Shown here one piece after another: positions 6,719-15,492 of a stretch of DNA of 48,590 nucleotides. The stretch is taken from assembly GCA_041393395.1 (NCBI GenBank), contig JAWKKG010000009.1:1-48590 (forward strand). Direction: 5' to 3'. A program made the translations under genes and the position numbers. A model generated the notes under the pieces. That model saw only the letters and a program-made list of their open reading frames with translations. It was not told where the DNA came from and made no database searches. Position 1 is the first letter of the stretch, and every line of letters starts with the position of its first letter. This stretch comes from JAGQIB01 sp041393395 (GTDB lineage: Bacteria; ARS69).

Positions 6719-7939
6719 CTGAAGGGCTTCTGGTTCTGGCTGCTCTCGGGAACCACGTTCCTCGGGGTGTTCCTCGTGGTCTCCACGGTGTTCCGGCGCG
6801 GGGACCCGCGGGTGAAGCGCTGGCTCGTTCTGCTGCTCGCGATCGCCACCGTCTTCGTGGGCGAGTTCGTGGCCATGCTCCGTGGCGTGTACACGCCGCC
6901 CGTGACGTTCCTGAGCTTTCCCCTGTTCTTCCTGATCGGGCCCGTGCTCTGGCAGGTGTGCCGCCTCCTGGCCGGCGAGGATCCGCCCGGCGCCCGGTTC
7001 CTGCCGCACCTCCTTCCGGCCGCGCTCGCCGCCGTCGATCTCGCGCCGTACTACGCGGCCTTCGTCCACACGGGCTTCGCCACACCCGGTCGGAACCTCT
7101 CGGGACTCGGTGGCTACGGGATGTCGTTCGTCCAGCTCGGGCAGACCGCGATCTACGTCGCGGCCGCCGCGCGCGCGCTCGGGCGCTACGAGAGGGGACT
7201 CCGCGACACGCAGTCCGGAGCGGCGGTGGCGCGCGCGCGATGGATCCGGATCCTCGTCGCGCTGTTCGGCGGTATCGTCGTGCTCGCGATCGCGACGTTT
7301 CTCGTGATGCGGATCACGGGGCGGCATCTGAACCTCGTGGAGTACGCACTGGCGTTCGCGTTCGCGGCGACCATTCTCGCGGTGGGGGAGATGCTTCTCC
7401 ATCAGCCGGAGGTGCTGGCGGCGGCTCCGGCTCCGGCTTCGGGTTCGGCTCCGGCGTCGTCCCCGTCGTCCTCCCCGAACGCCCCCGAGACGAAGTATCG
7501 AAAGTCGCTCCTGGACGACTCCGTGCTCGAGGAGCAGGCGGTGCGCCTCCTCGACTTCTTCGAGACCCGCAAGCCCTGGCTGGATCCGAACCTCGGACTC
7601 GCGGACCTGGCCCGGAATACCCGCATTCCCGCTCACCATCTGTCTCAGGTGTTCTCGCGCGCGTTCGGATCGACGTTCTTCGACTTCGTGAACTCGTACC
7701 GCGTGCGCGAGGCCGCGCGCCGGCTCGTGGACGCGCGCGACGGCGAAGAGACGATTCTCGCGGTGGCGTTCGACTCCGGCTTCTCCAGCAAGGCGTCGTT
7801 CAATCGCATCTTCAAGGCGCGGACGGGATTCACGCCGTCGCGATTCCGGGCGGAGGGTCGCCTGGACCACGACGTGATCCGCGACCTCGTGCCGGCCGCG
7901 GCGATACCCGCGGAAAACGGGGCCCATCCGACCGGCTGA
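6719..7939 (+). CDS. Membrane-anchored AraC-family transcriptional regulator
   Basis: About 406 residues. The N-terminal half holds several hydrophobic spans (for example WLVLLLAIATVFVGEF, FLSFPLFFLIGPVLW, ILVALFGGIVVLAIA), likely six or seven membrane segments. A Pro/Ala/Ser linker follows, then an AraC-type double helix-turn-helix: LGLADLARNTRIPAHHLSQVF, VREAARRLV, ILAVAFDSGFSSKASFNRIF and KARTGFTPSRFR. It resembles the 7TM plus HTH_18 regulators that sense a membrane signal. The start is uncertain. CTG at 6719 is placed 8 bases after GGAGG and adds a natural first membrane segment (FWFWLLSGTTFLGVF); the first conventional in-frame start is GTG at 6767. It may control the following secreted FG-GAP protein gene, which is 73 bp away. 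Confidence 0.8.
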   Translation: MKGFWFWLLSGTTFLGVFLVVSTVFRRGDPRVKRWLVLLLAIATVFVGEFVAMLRGVYTPPVTFLSFPLFFLIGPVLWQVCRLLAGEDPPGARFLPHLLPAALAAVDLAPYYAAFVHTGFATPGRNLSGLGGYGMSFVQLGQTAIYVAAAARALGRYERGLRDTQSGAAVARARWIRILVALFGGIVVLAIATFLVMRITGRHLNLVEYALAFAFAATILAVGEMLLHQPEVLAAAPAPASGSAPASSPSSSPNAPETKYRKSLLDDSVLEEQAVRLLDFFETRKPWLDPNLGLADLARNTRIPAHHLSQVFSRAFGSTFFDFVNSYRVREAARRLVDARDGEETILAVAFDSGFSSKASFNRIFKARTGFTPSRFRAEGRLDHDVIRDLVPAAAIPAENGAHPTG

Positions 7940-8012
7940 GACGACGGCGTCCCGACCGTCGCGGGAAGCTCGCCTCCGACCCGGCAATGCCGCCGGCCAT
8001 GCGGAGGCCCCC

Positions 8013-9803
8013 ATGCAGACCGTTCCTCGACTCTCGCTCGTCGCCTTGGCCGCGACGTTCCTCGGTCCCACGCTCGCCGGCGCGCAGACGTTCGTGCGCG
8101 TGCGCGACACCGGCCCCCACGTGGAGGACTCGTACCGCTGCTACTCGGGCGCCTTCGGGGACTTCGACGCCGACGGTTTCATCGACCTGATGGCCGGCAG
8201 CGACGACGGGTTCTACGTGTACCGCAACGAGGGGGCGGAGATCTTCACCGCCTGGACGGACCCGCCCGCGACGACGTCTCCTCGCGTTCCGCGCGCCGGC
8301 ATCTTCGGCGACTACGACAACGACGGCGACCTCGACGTCCTGCGCGCGACGTTCGGCGACGTCGACGCGAACGGAAACTTCCTGAACGCGCTTCCGAACC
8401 TGCTGTTCCGCAACGACGGCGCGACGTTCGTGGAAGTCCCCACGAGCGCGGACAGCAGTACCTCTTCCAGCGCGACGTTCGTGGACGTGGAGAACGACGG
8501 CGATCTCGATCTGTTCATCCCCGGCGCCTTCCAGAGCCTGGACCTGTTCTACCGCAACGACTCCGCGGCCTTCACGAAGCTGACCGGCCTGCCGTTCCTC
8601 GACACCACGCCGACCGGCTGCATCGAGAGCTGGATCGACTACGACGGCGACGGCGACCAGGATCTCTACGTCGTCAATCACCAGGCGCCGAACCAGATGT
8701 GGCGGAACCTGCTGGTGGAGACCGGCACGGCTTTGTCGTTCGCCGCGGACACGACGACGGGCCTCACGGACGAGGGGACCATCCTCGACTTCGCGATGTG
8801 CTGGGGTGACTACGACAACGACGGCGACCTCGACGGGTTCCTGCCGACGGTCTCCATCGATCGCCTCTTCCGGAACGAGGGGAACGGGACCTTCACCCGC
8901 ATCCTCGGCATCCCGCTCGTGCAGGGTGGGGTCACGTCGAGCTGCGGATCCTGGGGCGACTACGACAACGACGGCGATCTCGATCTGTTCGTGCCGCACG
9001 CGCCGATCACGCCGGCCGCCTCGGACCTCTGGCGCAACGACGGCGACGGCAACTTCGTGGCGATGACGATCGCCGACGTCGGCGAGATCGTGGACGTGAT
9101 TCCGCGGCCGCAGGCGTCGGAATGGGCGGACCTGGATAACGACGGCGATCTGGACCTCTACGCGGTCACGTACGGCGTGGCGACGGGACCGCGACGGAAC
9201 TACCTCTTCCGCAACGAAGGCGGCACGAACCACTGGCTCGAAGTCGACCTCGAGGGCACGGCCTCGAACCGCACCGGCGTCGGCGCCGTGATTCGCGCAT
9301 TCGCCACGATCGGCGGCCAGCCCGTGATGCAGACCCGTCGCGTGACCGCCGGCCCGACGTCGTTCGAGTTCCAGGCTCCGCTCCGCGCGCACTTCGGCTG
9401 CGGCGACGCCACGACCGTCGACTCGCTGCGCGTGGAGTGGCCCTCGGGAATCGTGCAGGTGATTCCGGCCGTGGCCGCGGACCAGATCCTCCAGGTCATC
9501 GAGCCCGCGAGCGTGGATGTGGGGGGAGTTTCGCCCGCGCCGCGAGGGCTGCGCTGCGCGCCGAATCCGTTCCGGGATCGGGTGCGGTTCGACCTGCCGC
9601 GCGCGGGCGACGCGGAGCTCACGATCTACGACGTCGCGGGGCGGCGCCTGCGGCACTGGCCCAGCGTGGCGGGGGGCGTCGTGGAGTGGGACGGGCTCGA
9701 CGCGGCCGGGCTCGCCGTCCCTCCCGGCGTGTACTTCGCGCGGGTCCGTCCCCTCGACCCGCGGCAGGAGGGAGGCGAGGCGCGGGTGATCCGGATCCGG
9801 TAG
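8013..9803 (+). CDS. Secreted FG-GAP/ASPIC-UnbV repeat protein with FlgD-like C-terminal sorting domain
   Basis: 596 residues with a signal peptide ending TLAGAQ. At least six calcium-binding-type repeats follow, each with a D-x-D/N-x-D-G-D-x-D core (FGDYDNDGDLDVL, VENDGDLDLFIP, YDGDGDQDLYVV, WGDYDNDGDLDGF and others), the VCBS/FG-GAP propeller pattern. From about residue 405 an ASPIC/UnbV module follows (NHWLEVDLEGTASNRTGVGAV ... SLRVEWPSG). The last 90 residues form a FlgD-like Ig module: APNPF, LTIYDVAGRRLR, WDGLDAAG, GVYFARV, ending RVIRIR. The expected location is the cell surface or outside. The ligand is unknown. Three other proteins in this window end in the same module. Confidence 0.88.
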   Translation: MQTVPRLSLVALAATFLGPTLAGAQTFVRVRDTGPHVEDSYRCYSGAFGDFDADGFIDLMAGSDDGFYVYRNEGAEIFTAWTDPPATTSPRVPRAGIFGDYDNDGDLDVLRATFGDVDANGNFLNALPNLLFRNDGATFVEVPTSADSSTSSSATFVDVENDGDLDLFIPGAFQSLDLFYRNDSAAFTKLTGLPFLDTTPTGCIESWIDYDGDGDQDLYVVNHQAPNQMWRNLLVETGTALSFAADTTTGLTDEGTILDFAMCWGDYDNDGDLDGFLPTVSIDRLFRNEGNGTFTRILGIPLVQGGVTSSCGSWGDYDNDGDLDLFVPHAPITPAASDLWRNDGDGNFVAMTIADVGEIVDVIPRPQASEWADLDNDGDLDLYAVTYGVATGPRRNYLFRNEGGTNHWLEVDLEGTASNRTGVGAVIRAFATIGGQPVMQTRRVTAGPTSFEFQAPLRAHFGCGDATTVDSLRVEWPSGIVQVIPAVAADQILQVIEPASVDVGGVSPAPRGLRCAPNPFRDRVRFDLPRAGDAELTIYDVAGRRLRHWPSVAGGVVEWDGLDAAGLAVPPGVYFARVRPLDPRQEGGEARVIRIR

Positions 9804-9955
9804 ACGGGCCGCGCCGGGGGCGCGCCTTCGGGGGGCCGCAGCCGCTGCTCGCGCGGGCCCGCGTTAGACGGTTCCGGCGAAGCGCTGGTACACTCACCGG
9901 ATTTCCCCGCGGCGCGAGCCGCCCGTCCCAGGAGAAACCCGGTGGAAACGGCCCG
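9804..9955 (+). promoter_or_regulatory. Intergenic region with a possible promoter for the glycosyltransferase
   Basis: A TTAGAC at 9864-9869 and a TACACT at 9889-9894 are spaced 19 bp, a loose sigma-70-type pair, about 60 bases before the next start codon. The spacing is longer than ideal. No gene is seen here. Confidence 0.3.
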
Positions 9956-11119
9956 ATGAAGGTCGCGTTGCTGGCGGAGTACCCGCTTCGACCCGATCGG
10001 CCGCACGGCGGCATCGAGGAGCTCACGCGACGTTTCGCGTCGGCGCTCGCCCGGCAATCCGGGGCCGAGGTGCACGTGGTGAGCTTCCACGGCTCCGTGC
10101 CGGACGGGCCGAATCCGGTCGTCCACGACGGGGTCACGATCCACCGCGGGGAACACCCGACGAAGTTCGGCAACCTCACGTTCCGGTACGCGGAGCGCCG
10201 GCGCACGGCCGACGTGATCCGGCGCCTCGCCCCGGACGTGATCCACGCGTTCGGGATCGGCGCCAAGGCGCTCGCGGCGGCCGACACGGGGATCCCCTGG
10301 GTCCCCACCGTGAACGGCTTCCAGACGAACGAGGCGCGCGACGCCGGCGGCCTCAAGAACTACCTGCGCATGCAGGTCTTCCGCCGGCTCGAGGACGAGA
10401 GTCTCCGCCGCGCGAAGACGATCATCGTGCCGAACCCGGTGGTGAAGGAGATGCTCGGCCGGCGCGGCGATCACGCGAAGCTGCTCGTGATCGAGAACGC
10501 CGTGGACCGGCGCTTCTTCGACATGCCGGCCGTCGATCCGGCGGATCCGGCCGCGCGTCCCGTCACCCGAATCGTCTGCGTGGGGCGGCTGCTCACCCAC
10601 AAGCGCCCCGAGAACCTGATCGACGCGGTGGCGCGACTCGGCCCGGCGGGGAAGGACCTGCACGTGCGCTGGGTAGGCCCGCCCGATCGCCCCGGCTACC
10701 TGGAGGCGCTCCGGGAACGCGTGCGCGCGAACGGCCTGGAGGGTCGCTTCGACTTCCTCGGATTCGTGTCAGACGACGAGCTGTACGCGGAGGTCGAGGC
10801 GGCCGGGCTGCTGGTCCACCCGTCCGCGGTGGAGGTCGCGCCGCTCGCGGTCATGCAGGGGATGGCGGCCGGGCTCCCCGTGCTCGCGACCGACGTCGGC
10901 GGCACGCGTTACCAGGTCCGCGACCGGGAGACGGGTCGCCTCGTGCCGAAGGACGACGTGCCGGCGCTCGCCGAGGCGCTGCAGTGGCTGATCTCCGACC
11001 CGGCGCGCGCGGCGGCGCTCGGCGCGGCGGGACGTCGCGAGGCGGCGGAGCGGTTCCGCCTCGAGCGCACCGTGGAGAAGACGCTCGAGGCGTACGAGAT
11101 CGCTCTCGCCGCCCGCTGA
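9956..11119 (+). CDS. Glycosyltransferase family 4 protein
   Basis: 387 residues from ATG 9956. GT-B architecture: an N-terminal acceptor half starting MKVALLAEYPLRPDRPHGGIEEL (note the G-G-I-E loop), and a C-terminal half with IVCVGRLLTHKRPENLIDAV, FDFLGFVSDDELYAEVEAAGLLVHPSAVEVAPLAVMQGMAAGLPVLATDVGG. The E-x7-E type motif (E near VEVAPLAVMQ) binds the nucleotide sugar. It is a cytoplasmic enzyme that adds a sugar to a lipid or glycan; donor and acceptor cannot be read from the sequence. GT-B architecture and the neighbouring envelope genes (GT39-like, GT9, flippase-like) suggest cell-surface polysaccharide or glycolipid work. It converges with the protease gene, whose stop is 24 bp away. 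Confidence 0.9.
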   Translation: MKVALLAEYPLRPDRPHGGIEELTRRFASALARQSGAEVHVVSFHGSVPDGPNPVVHDGVTIHRGEHPTKFGNLTFRYAERRRTADVIRRLAPDVIHAFGIGAKALAAADTGIPWVPTVNGFQTNEARDAGGLKNYLRMQVFRRLEDESLRRAKTIIVPNPVVKEMLGRRGDHAKLLVIENAVDRRFFDMPAVDPADPAARPVTRIVCVGRLLTHKRPENLIDAVARLGPAGKDLHVRWVGPPDRPGYLEALRERVRANGLEGRFDFLGFVSDDELYAEVEAAGLLVHPSAVEVAPLAVMQGMAAGLPVLATDVGGTRYQVRDRETGRLVPKDDVPALAEALQWLISDPARAAALGAAGRREAAERFRLERTVEKTLEAYEIALAAR

Positions 11120-11143
11120 TCGGGCGACCCGCTCCCGGATCCG

Positions 11144-12823
11144 CTACCGGACGACGATCGTCTTCGCGACGCGCGACTCGTCCCCCTGCACGAGCCGCAC
11201 GAAGTAGGCGCCCGCCGCCGCCGCGTGCCCCGCGTCGTCGCGACGATCCCACACGATCTCGCCGGCGCCGGCCGGCAGATCCTGCGCCAGCGTGCGGACG
11301 CGACGGCCGGACACGTCGACGATGTCGAGTGACGCGGGCGCGCCCGCCGGCAGCGCGAAGCGCACGCGCGGATCCGAGGTCGGCAGTCCGGCCACCGAGA
11401 GCTGCAGCGCGAAACCGGTCGGGATCTCGGGCGCGTCGACCTGCGCCTCGGAGGCGCCGTACTGGTACGCCGTCCCGCCGGCCGTCGACTTGCTCGCGTA
11501 GACCATCACCACCTCGTCGGCGGGATCGATCGTGGGCAGCGTGAGCAGGCCGGCCTGGAGCGCGTCGAGCGGCATGTCCACGACCTGCGTCGTGGCCGGC
11601 GGCTCGAACAGCATCGCGCGAACGGCGAACAGGTTCGTGTCGCTGCCGTCGAACGTCATCGTGGGGCTGCTCGCGGACTGGTAGCGCGCGTAGTCCGCGG
11701 CCCAGTGGTTCACGCCGGAGGCGTTCGGGCCGATCGGGTAAGTGCTCACGGTGATGAACGGCTGGAACGCCGGGAGTGTCTCGCCCACGTAGCCGAACCG
11801 GCCGTCGCCGATCGACGGGTCATCGAGGTAGTTCGCCACGACCCAGTCGGAGAACACGTCGTCGAAGTTCTCGGAGTAGAGCTGCGCGTCGAGCACGGCG
11901 TCGTAGCCGGCGATGCTGTTCGCGGGCTCGGCCACGAGTGCCCGGATGGACGGCGTGCCGCCGTAGCGCTCGTAGAAGTAGAGCGTCCACAGGTAGCTCT
12001 TGATGTAGTCGTACCAGTTCCCGTTGAAGACCGTGAGCTGACGGTCCGGCTGCGTGTTGAACTGCGAGATGTTGTCGGGATCCCCGAAGTACCACATCGC
12101 GAGCTCGGCGAGTCCCTCATCCACCCAGCCGGCCTCGTTCGCGTCGTAGTTGTAGTGGATCAGGTGCTCGAACTCGTGCGCGAGCACGGCGAGCAGGTAG
12201 CTGCCGGCGGGATCGAAGTCGCTGCAGTTCATGTAGATCACGTCGCACTCGTTGGAGTGGAACTGCGCCACGTCGTCGCACTGCTGGTCGAACGACCAGA
12301 AGAAGCCGTCGGAGCTCACGTCGAAGTCGTAGTACAGGATGTACACGCGCGGGTCCTGGTCCAGGTTGTCCGGCGGGTCGCCGAACGCGGCCGTGTTCAG
12401 GTCCCAGATCCCCTGGTTCGGCGTGCTCCCGAGACTCGAGTTCTCGAAGAAGTCCACGATCGTGTCCACGCGGGTCTGATCGATGTTCACGTTCCACTGC
12501 GAGTCCTCGACGACCACGTAGCAGTGATCGCCCATGCCGCGCACGGTGCAGGAGCGGAGGTCGGCCACCGGGAATCCGGCCAGTCGCCACAGGTACCAGT
12601 CCCACGAACTCCCGATCGTGGGATTCGCGGGCGGTCCCACCGGCGTCTGGTCGCAGGCGGAGCGGGCCAGCGAGGGCTCGGCCCAGGCGGCCTCGCCGAT
12701 CTCGGCGCGCAGGTGGGGAACGGCGCAGCGGGTGGCGGCCGGCGCGTCCGCGGGACGGGCGGAGGCGAGCGCAGGCAGAACGAGTGACAGGGCGGCGAGC
12801 AGCGGGAGCGCGCGGGGGTTCAT
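11144..12823 (-). CDS. Secreted zinc metallopeptidase with FlgD-like C-terminal sorting domain
   Basis: 559 residues. A signal peptide (LPLLAALSLVLPALASA) is followed by a Trp-rich pro-region. The catalytic centre is HEFEH at about residues 215-219, followed by WVDEGLAELAMWYF, whose Glu is the likely third zinc ligand, giving an HExxH plus downstream E gluzincin-type site. Many Cys in the N-terminal half (CTVRGMGDHCYVV, QQCDDVAQ, CDVIYMNCSD) suggest disulfides. The last 80 residues carry the FlgD-like module (LDIVDVSGRRVRTLA, WDRRDDAGHA, GAYFVRLVQGD) and end TIVVR. It resembles the M30-like group of extracellular peptidases, but the exact family is uncertain. The divergent gene at 13031 shares its 207-bp upstream region. 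Confidence 0.8.
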   Translation of the reverse strand: MNPRALPLLAALSLVLPALASARPADAPAATRCAVPHLRAEIGEAAWAEPSLARSACDQTPVGPPANPTIGSSWDWYLWRLAGFPVADLRSCTVRGMGDHCYVVVEDSQWNVNIDQTRVDTIVDFFENSSLGSTPNQGIWDLNTAAFGDPPDNLDQDPRVYILYYDFDVSSDGFFWSFDQQCDDVAQFHSNECDVIYMNCSDFDPAGSYLLAVLAHEFEHLIHYNYDANEAGWVDEGLAELAMWYFGDPDNISQFNTQPDRQLTVFNGNWYDYIKSYLWTLYFYERYGGTPSIRALVAEPANSIAGYDAVLDAQLYSENFDDVFSDWVVANYLDDPSIGDGRFGYVGETLPAFQPFITVSTYPIGPNASGVNHWAADYARYQSASSPTMTFDGSDTNLFAVRAMLFEPPATTQVVDMPLDALQAGLLTLPTIDPADEVVMVYASKSTAGGTAYQYGASEAQVDAPEIPTGFALQLSVAGLPTSDPRVRFALPAGAPASLDIVDVSGRRVRTLAQDLPAGAGEIVWDRRDDAGHAAAAGAYFVRLVQGDESRVAKTIVVR

Positions 12824-13030
12824 CGGGCGTCCTCCGGGTCAGGATTCCGGATCGGGAAGGGAGGCGACGCGGCCTCGGAGCGATGAGCCTCGGGGGCGGC
12901 GGCGTCTCGGAGCGACGCCGCCTCGCGGAGACGTCGCCCGGCTGCCGGGAGAGTACCGGAATGTGGCCTCGGTTTCCGCCGGTTTCCGGGCTTTGCCGGC
13001 CTCGCGGGTCGTGTTACTCCCGGAGGTCCT

Positions 13031-14587
13031 TTGGAAGAGGGGAGTGCCGTGGTCGGGTCTCCGGCAGCCGCGCGGCCCGCGCCGCGCGAAACGCTGGCCC
13101 TGTTCGTGATCCTGGTGGGGCTCCTCCGCCTGTTCGTGTCCGCGCTCGCGCCGCCGCTCGCGCAGGAGGCGTACTACGCGGAGTACGCCGCGCACCCGGC
13201 CCTGTCCTACTTCGATCATCCGCCGATGGTCGCGTGGTCGATCGCGGCGGGGAAGGCGCTGTTCGGCGCGAGCACGTTCGGGCTGCGGGCCGGCGCGTGG
13301 GCGCTCGCGTTCGGCACGACGTGGATCGGACTCGCGTTGCTGCGGGCCTGGGGAGCCGGACTCGCCGCGCGCCGCCTCTGGGTGGCGGCGACGGTCGCGG
13401 TGCCGCTGTTCGCGGTGGGCCTCACGCTCGCGATGACCGAGGCGCCGCTACTGTTCTTCTGGACCGCGGCGCTGTACTCGCTCTGGCGCGCGCGCGACGG
13501 CGGCCTCGGCTGGTGGGCGCTCGTGGGGCTCGCAACCGGCGGCGCGCTGCTCTCCAAGTACACGGCCGTGTTCCTCGGGGTCGGGGGAGTGATCGTGCTC
13601 GCGATGGATCCGGCGCTGCGTCGGCAGATCCTGCGCCCCGGTCCCTGGCTCGCGCTGCTGCTCGCGGCCGCGTGCTTCGCGCCCGTGATCCAGTGGAACC
13701 GCACGCACGAGTGGGCGTCGTTCGCGTTCCAGTCCGAGAGTCACGTGGAGCGCGAGGCCCGCGTGGACCGCGCCGCGACGTTTCTCGCGGGCCAGTTCCT
13801 GGCGCTGACGCCGATCGTGCTCGGCGCGCTCGCGGTGGCGGCGGTCGCGTGGGCTCGCCGCGCGCGTCGGGACGTCCGTGCGTACTGGGTGCTCGGGTTC
13901 GGGCTGCCGCTGCCGCTCGTGATGCTCGTCCAGTCGCCGTGGACGTACGTGAAGCTGAACTGGCTCATGCCGGCGTACCTCTCGGTCGCGTTCGGGGCGC
14001 TCGTGTGGATGGATGTCGAATCGGCGGCGGCGCGGTACCCGCGCGCGGCGCGCGTCGGGCGCCGGCTGCTCGTGGTCTCGCTCGGGGTGTTCCTGCTCTG
14101 GCCGGCCGCGCGCTGGGTGCCGTGGGCCTGGAACGACGACTGGGCGGGCTGGCGCGAGATCGCCGAGCAGACCTCCGAGGTCGGGCGCGCGCTCCGCGAC
14201 GAGGGCCCGCCGACGTTCTACTTCGCCACTTCGCACAAGATCGCGGCCCACGTCGCGCACGGGCTGCGCGGTCTCCGGGAAGCGCGCGACCCGTGGGTGC
14301 CGGTGCTGGGCGGCAACGTCGTGGGGGAGGCGGGGCTCGCGTTCGACTACTGGACGTCGCCCGCGGATTTCCGCGGCGGCAACGCGGTATGCGTCGTCCG
14401 CCCGCGCCCCGGCAAGGGCCGCGACGACGTGATCCGGAAGGCGTCGCCGCACTTCGCGTCGTTCGCGCTCGCGCGGGAGATCGAGGTGAAACGTCTCGGC
14501 GTGGTGGTGCAGCGCGCCGAGCTCTGGATCGGACGCGACTACCTTGGCCCCGCCGCGGAACGTCGCGACCCGTCGCCGGAATCGTGA
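13031..14587 (+). CDS. GT39-like integral membrane glycosyltransferase (ArnT/PMT family)
   Basis: 518 residues if started at TTG 13031 (GGAGG 4 bases before); GTG at 13049 is an alternative preceded by GGGGAG. Family marks are the early acidic loop AQEAYYAEYAAHPALSYFDHPPMVAW, matching the PMT/ArnT D/E-x-x-Y...HPP(M/L) pattern, followed by about ten hydrophobic spans and then a C-terminal periplasmic segment after residue 370. Such enzymes use polyprenyl-phosphate sugars to glycosylate lipids or proteins on the outer side of the inner membrane. The FDHPP sequence is the strongest cue. It ends 4 bp before the convergent amidotransferase gene, leaving no room for a terminator. Confidence 0.88.
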   Translation: MEEGSAVVGSPAAARPAPRETLALFVILVGLLRLFVSALAPPLAQEAYYAEYAAHPALSYFDHPPMVAWSIAAGKALFGASTFGLRAGAWALAFGTTWIGLALLRAWGAGLAARRLWVAATVAVPLFAVGLTLAMTEAPLLFFWTAALYSLWRARDGGLGWWALVGLATGGALLSKYTAVFLGVGGVIVLAMDPALRRQILRPGPWLALLLAAACFAPVIQWNRTHEWASFAFQSESHVEREARVDRAATFLAGQFLALTPIVLGALAVAAVAWARRARRDVRAYWVLGFGLPLPLVMLVQSPWTYVKLNWLMPAYLSVAFGALVWMDVESAAARYPRAARVGRRLLVVSLGVFLLWPAARWVPWAWNDDWAGWREIAEQTSEVGRALRDEGPPTFYFATSHKIAAHVAHGLRGLREARDPWVPVLGGNVVGEAGLAFDYWTSPADFRGGNAVCVVRPRPGKGRDDVIRKASPHFASFALAREIEVKRLGVVVQRAELWIGRDYLGPAAERRDPSPES

Positions 14588-14591
14588 CTCG

Positions 14592-15434
14592 CTAGATTCG
14601 AGCGCCCTGGCCGGAGTACTCCGGCTCGAAGTGCTGCGACGTGATCGCGCCGTTCTCGATCGTGAGGAACGTGGACTCGGGCACCTCTTCCCACGCCTCC
14701 GGCAGGTTCGCGAGTGGCTCCGACACGACCACGCGCGCCTCGCTCGAGAACACCGACGTCAGGCGCGGGTAGAGCACGCGGAGCTGCTCCGCCGGGCGGC
14801 TCACGAACAGCGTCCGCGTGGCGTGCACGCTCGAGTAGCGCACCGCGTGGATGCGCTCGCCGTCGGCGAGACCGAGCGTCATCTGCAACGGACACGAGAG
14901 ACCGTGCGCACCGCCGACCTCCTCCACGAGTCCCGCCATGCGCCGGATCGCGCCGAGCGGATCGCGCTCGAGCCCGAACGACAGCGCGAGGTAGAACATG
15001 ATCTCGGAATCCGTGGTGCCCTCGATCCGCGGGAAGAGTCCGGGATCCACCGCGAGCATGAGCTCGCGCTTCACGCGCTCGAGTCCCTGGATCTCGCCGT
15101 TGTGGCAGAACAGCCAGCGCCCGTAGCGGAACGGATGGCAGTTCGTCTGCTGCACCGCGGTGCCGGTGGTGGCGCGCACGTGCGCGAGGAACATGCGGGA
15201 GCGAACGTGCGAGGCGACCTCGCGGAGGTTCACGTCGTTCCAGGCCGGCTGCACGGAGCGGTAGAGCGCGGCGTGACCGCGCTCGTCGTACCAGCCGACG
15301 CCGAAGCCGTCGCCGTTCGTGATCGTGGGGCTCGCGTGAGCCTCGAGACTCTGGTGGATCAGCGAGTGCTCCGGCAGGAACACGAGGTCCTCGAGCGGGA
15401 CCGGGTTGCCGCCGTACGCCAGCCAACGACACAT
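14592..15434 (-). CDS. Class II glutamine amidotransferase-like hydrolase (YafJ/EgtC type)
   Basis: 280 residues starting MCRWLAYGG, so Cys2 becomes the N-terminal nucleophile after Met removal. NGDGFGVGWYDE, FLAHVRATTGTAVQQTNCHPF, and WLFCHNGEIQG match the Ntn-hydrolase glutaminase core. TTDSEIMFYLAL and GLADGERIHAVRYSS complete the family pattern. There is no synthetase domain, so like YafJ and EgtC it probably hydrolyses a gamma-glutamyl amide bond on a small molecule. The true substrate is unknown, and no ergothioneine genes are nearby. It lies 58 bp downstream of the GT9 gene on the same strand and may be co-transcribed. Confidence 0.88.
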   Translation of the reverse strand: MCRWLAYGGNPVPLEDLVFLPEHSLIHQSLEAHASPTITNGDGFGVGWYDERGHAALYRSVQPAWNDVNLREVASHVRSRMFLAHVRATTGTAVQQTNCHPFRYGRWLFCHNGEIQGLERVKRELMLAVDPGLFPRIEGTTDSEIMFYLALSFGLERDPLGAIRRMAGLVEEVGGAHGLSCPLQMTLGLADGERIHAVRYSSVHATRTLFVSRPAEQLRVLYPRLTSVFSSEARVVVSEPLANLPEAWEEVPESTFLTIENGAITSQHFEPEYSGQGARI

Positions 15435-15492
15435 GGAAACTTCCTCCGCGGATACCGGGACGCTCCGATGATCGGGCGCCCCGCCTCCGCGA

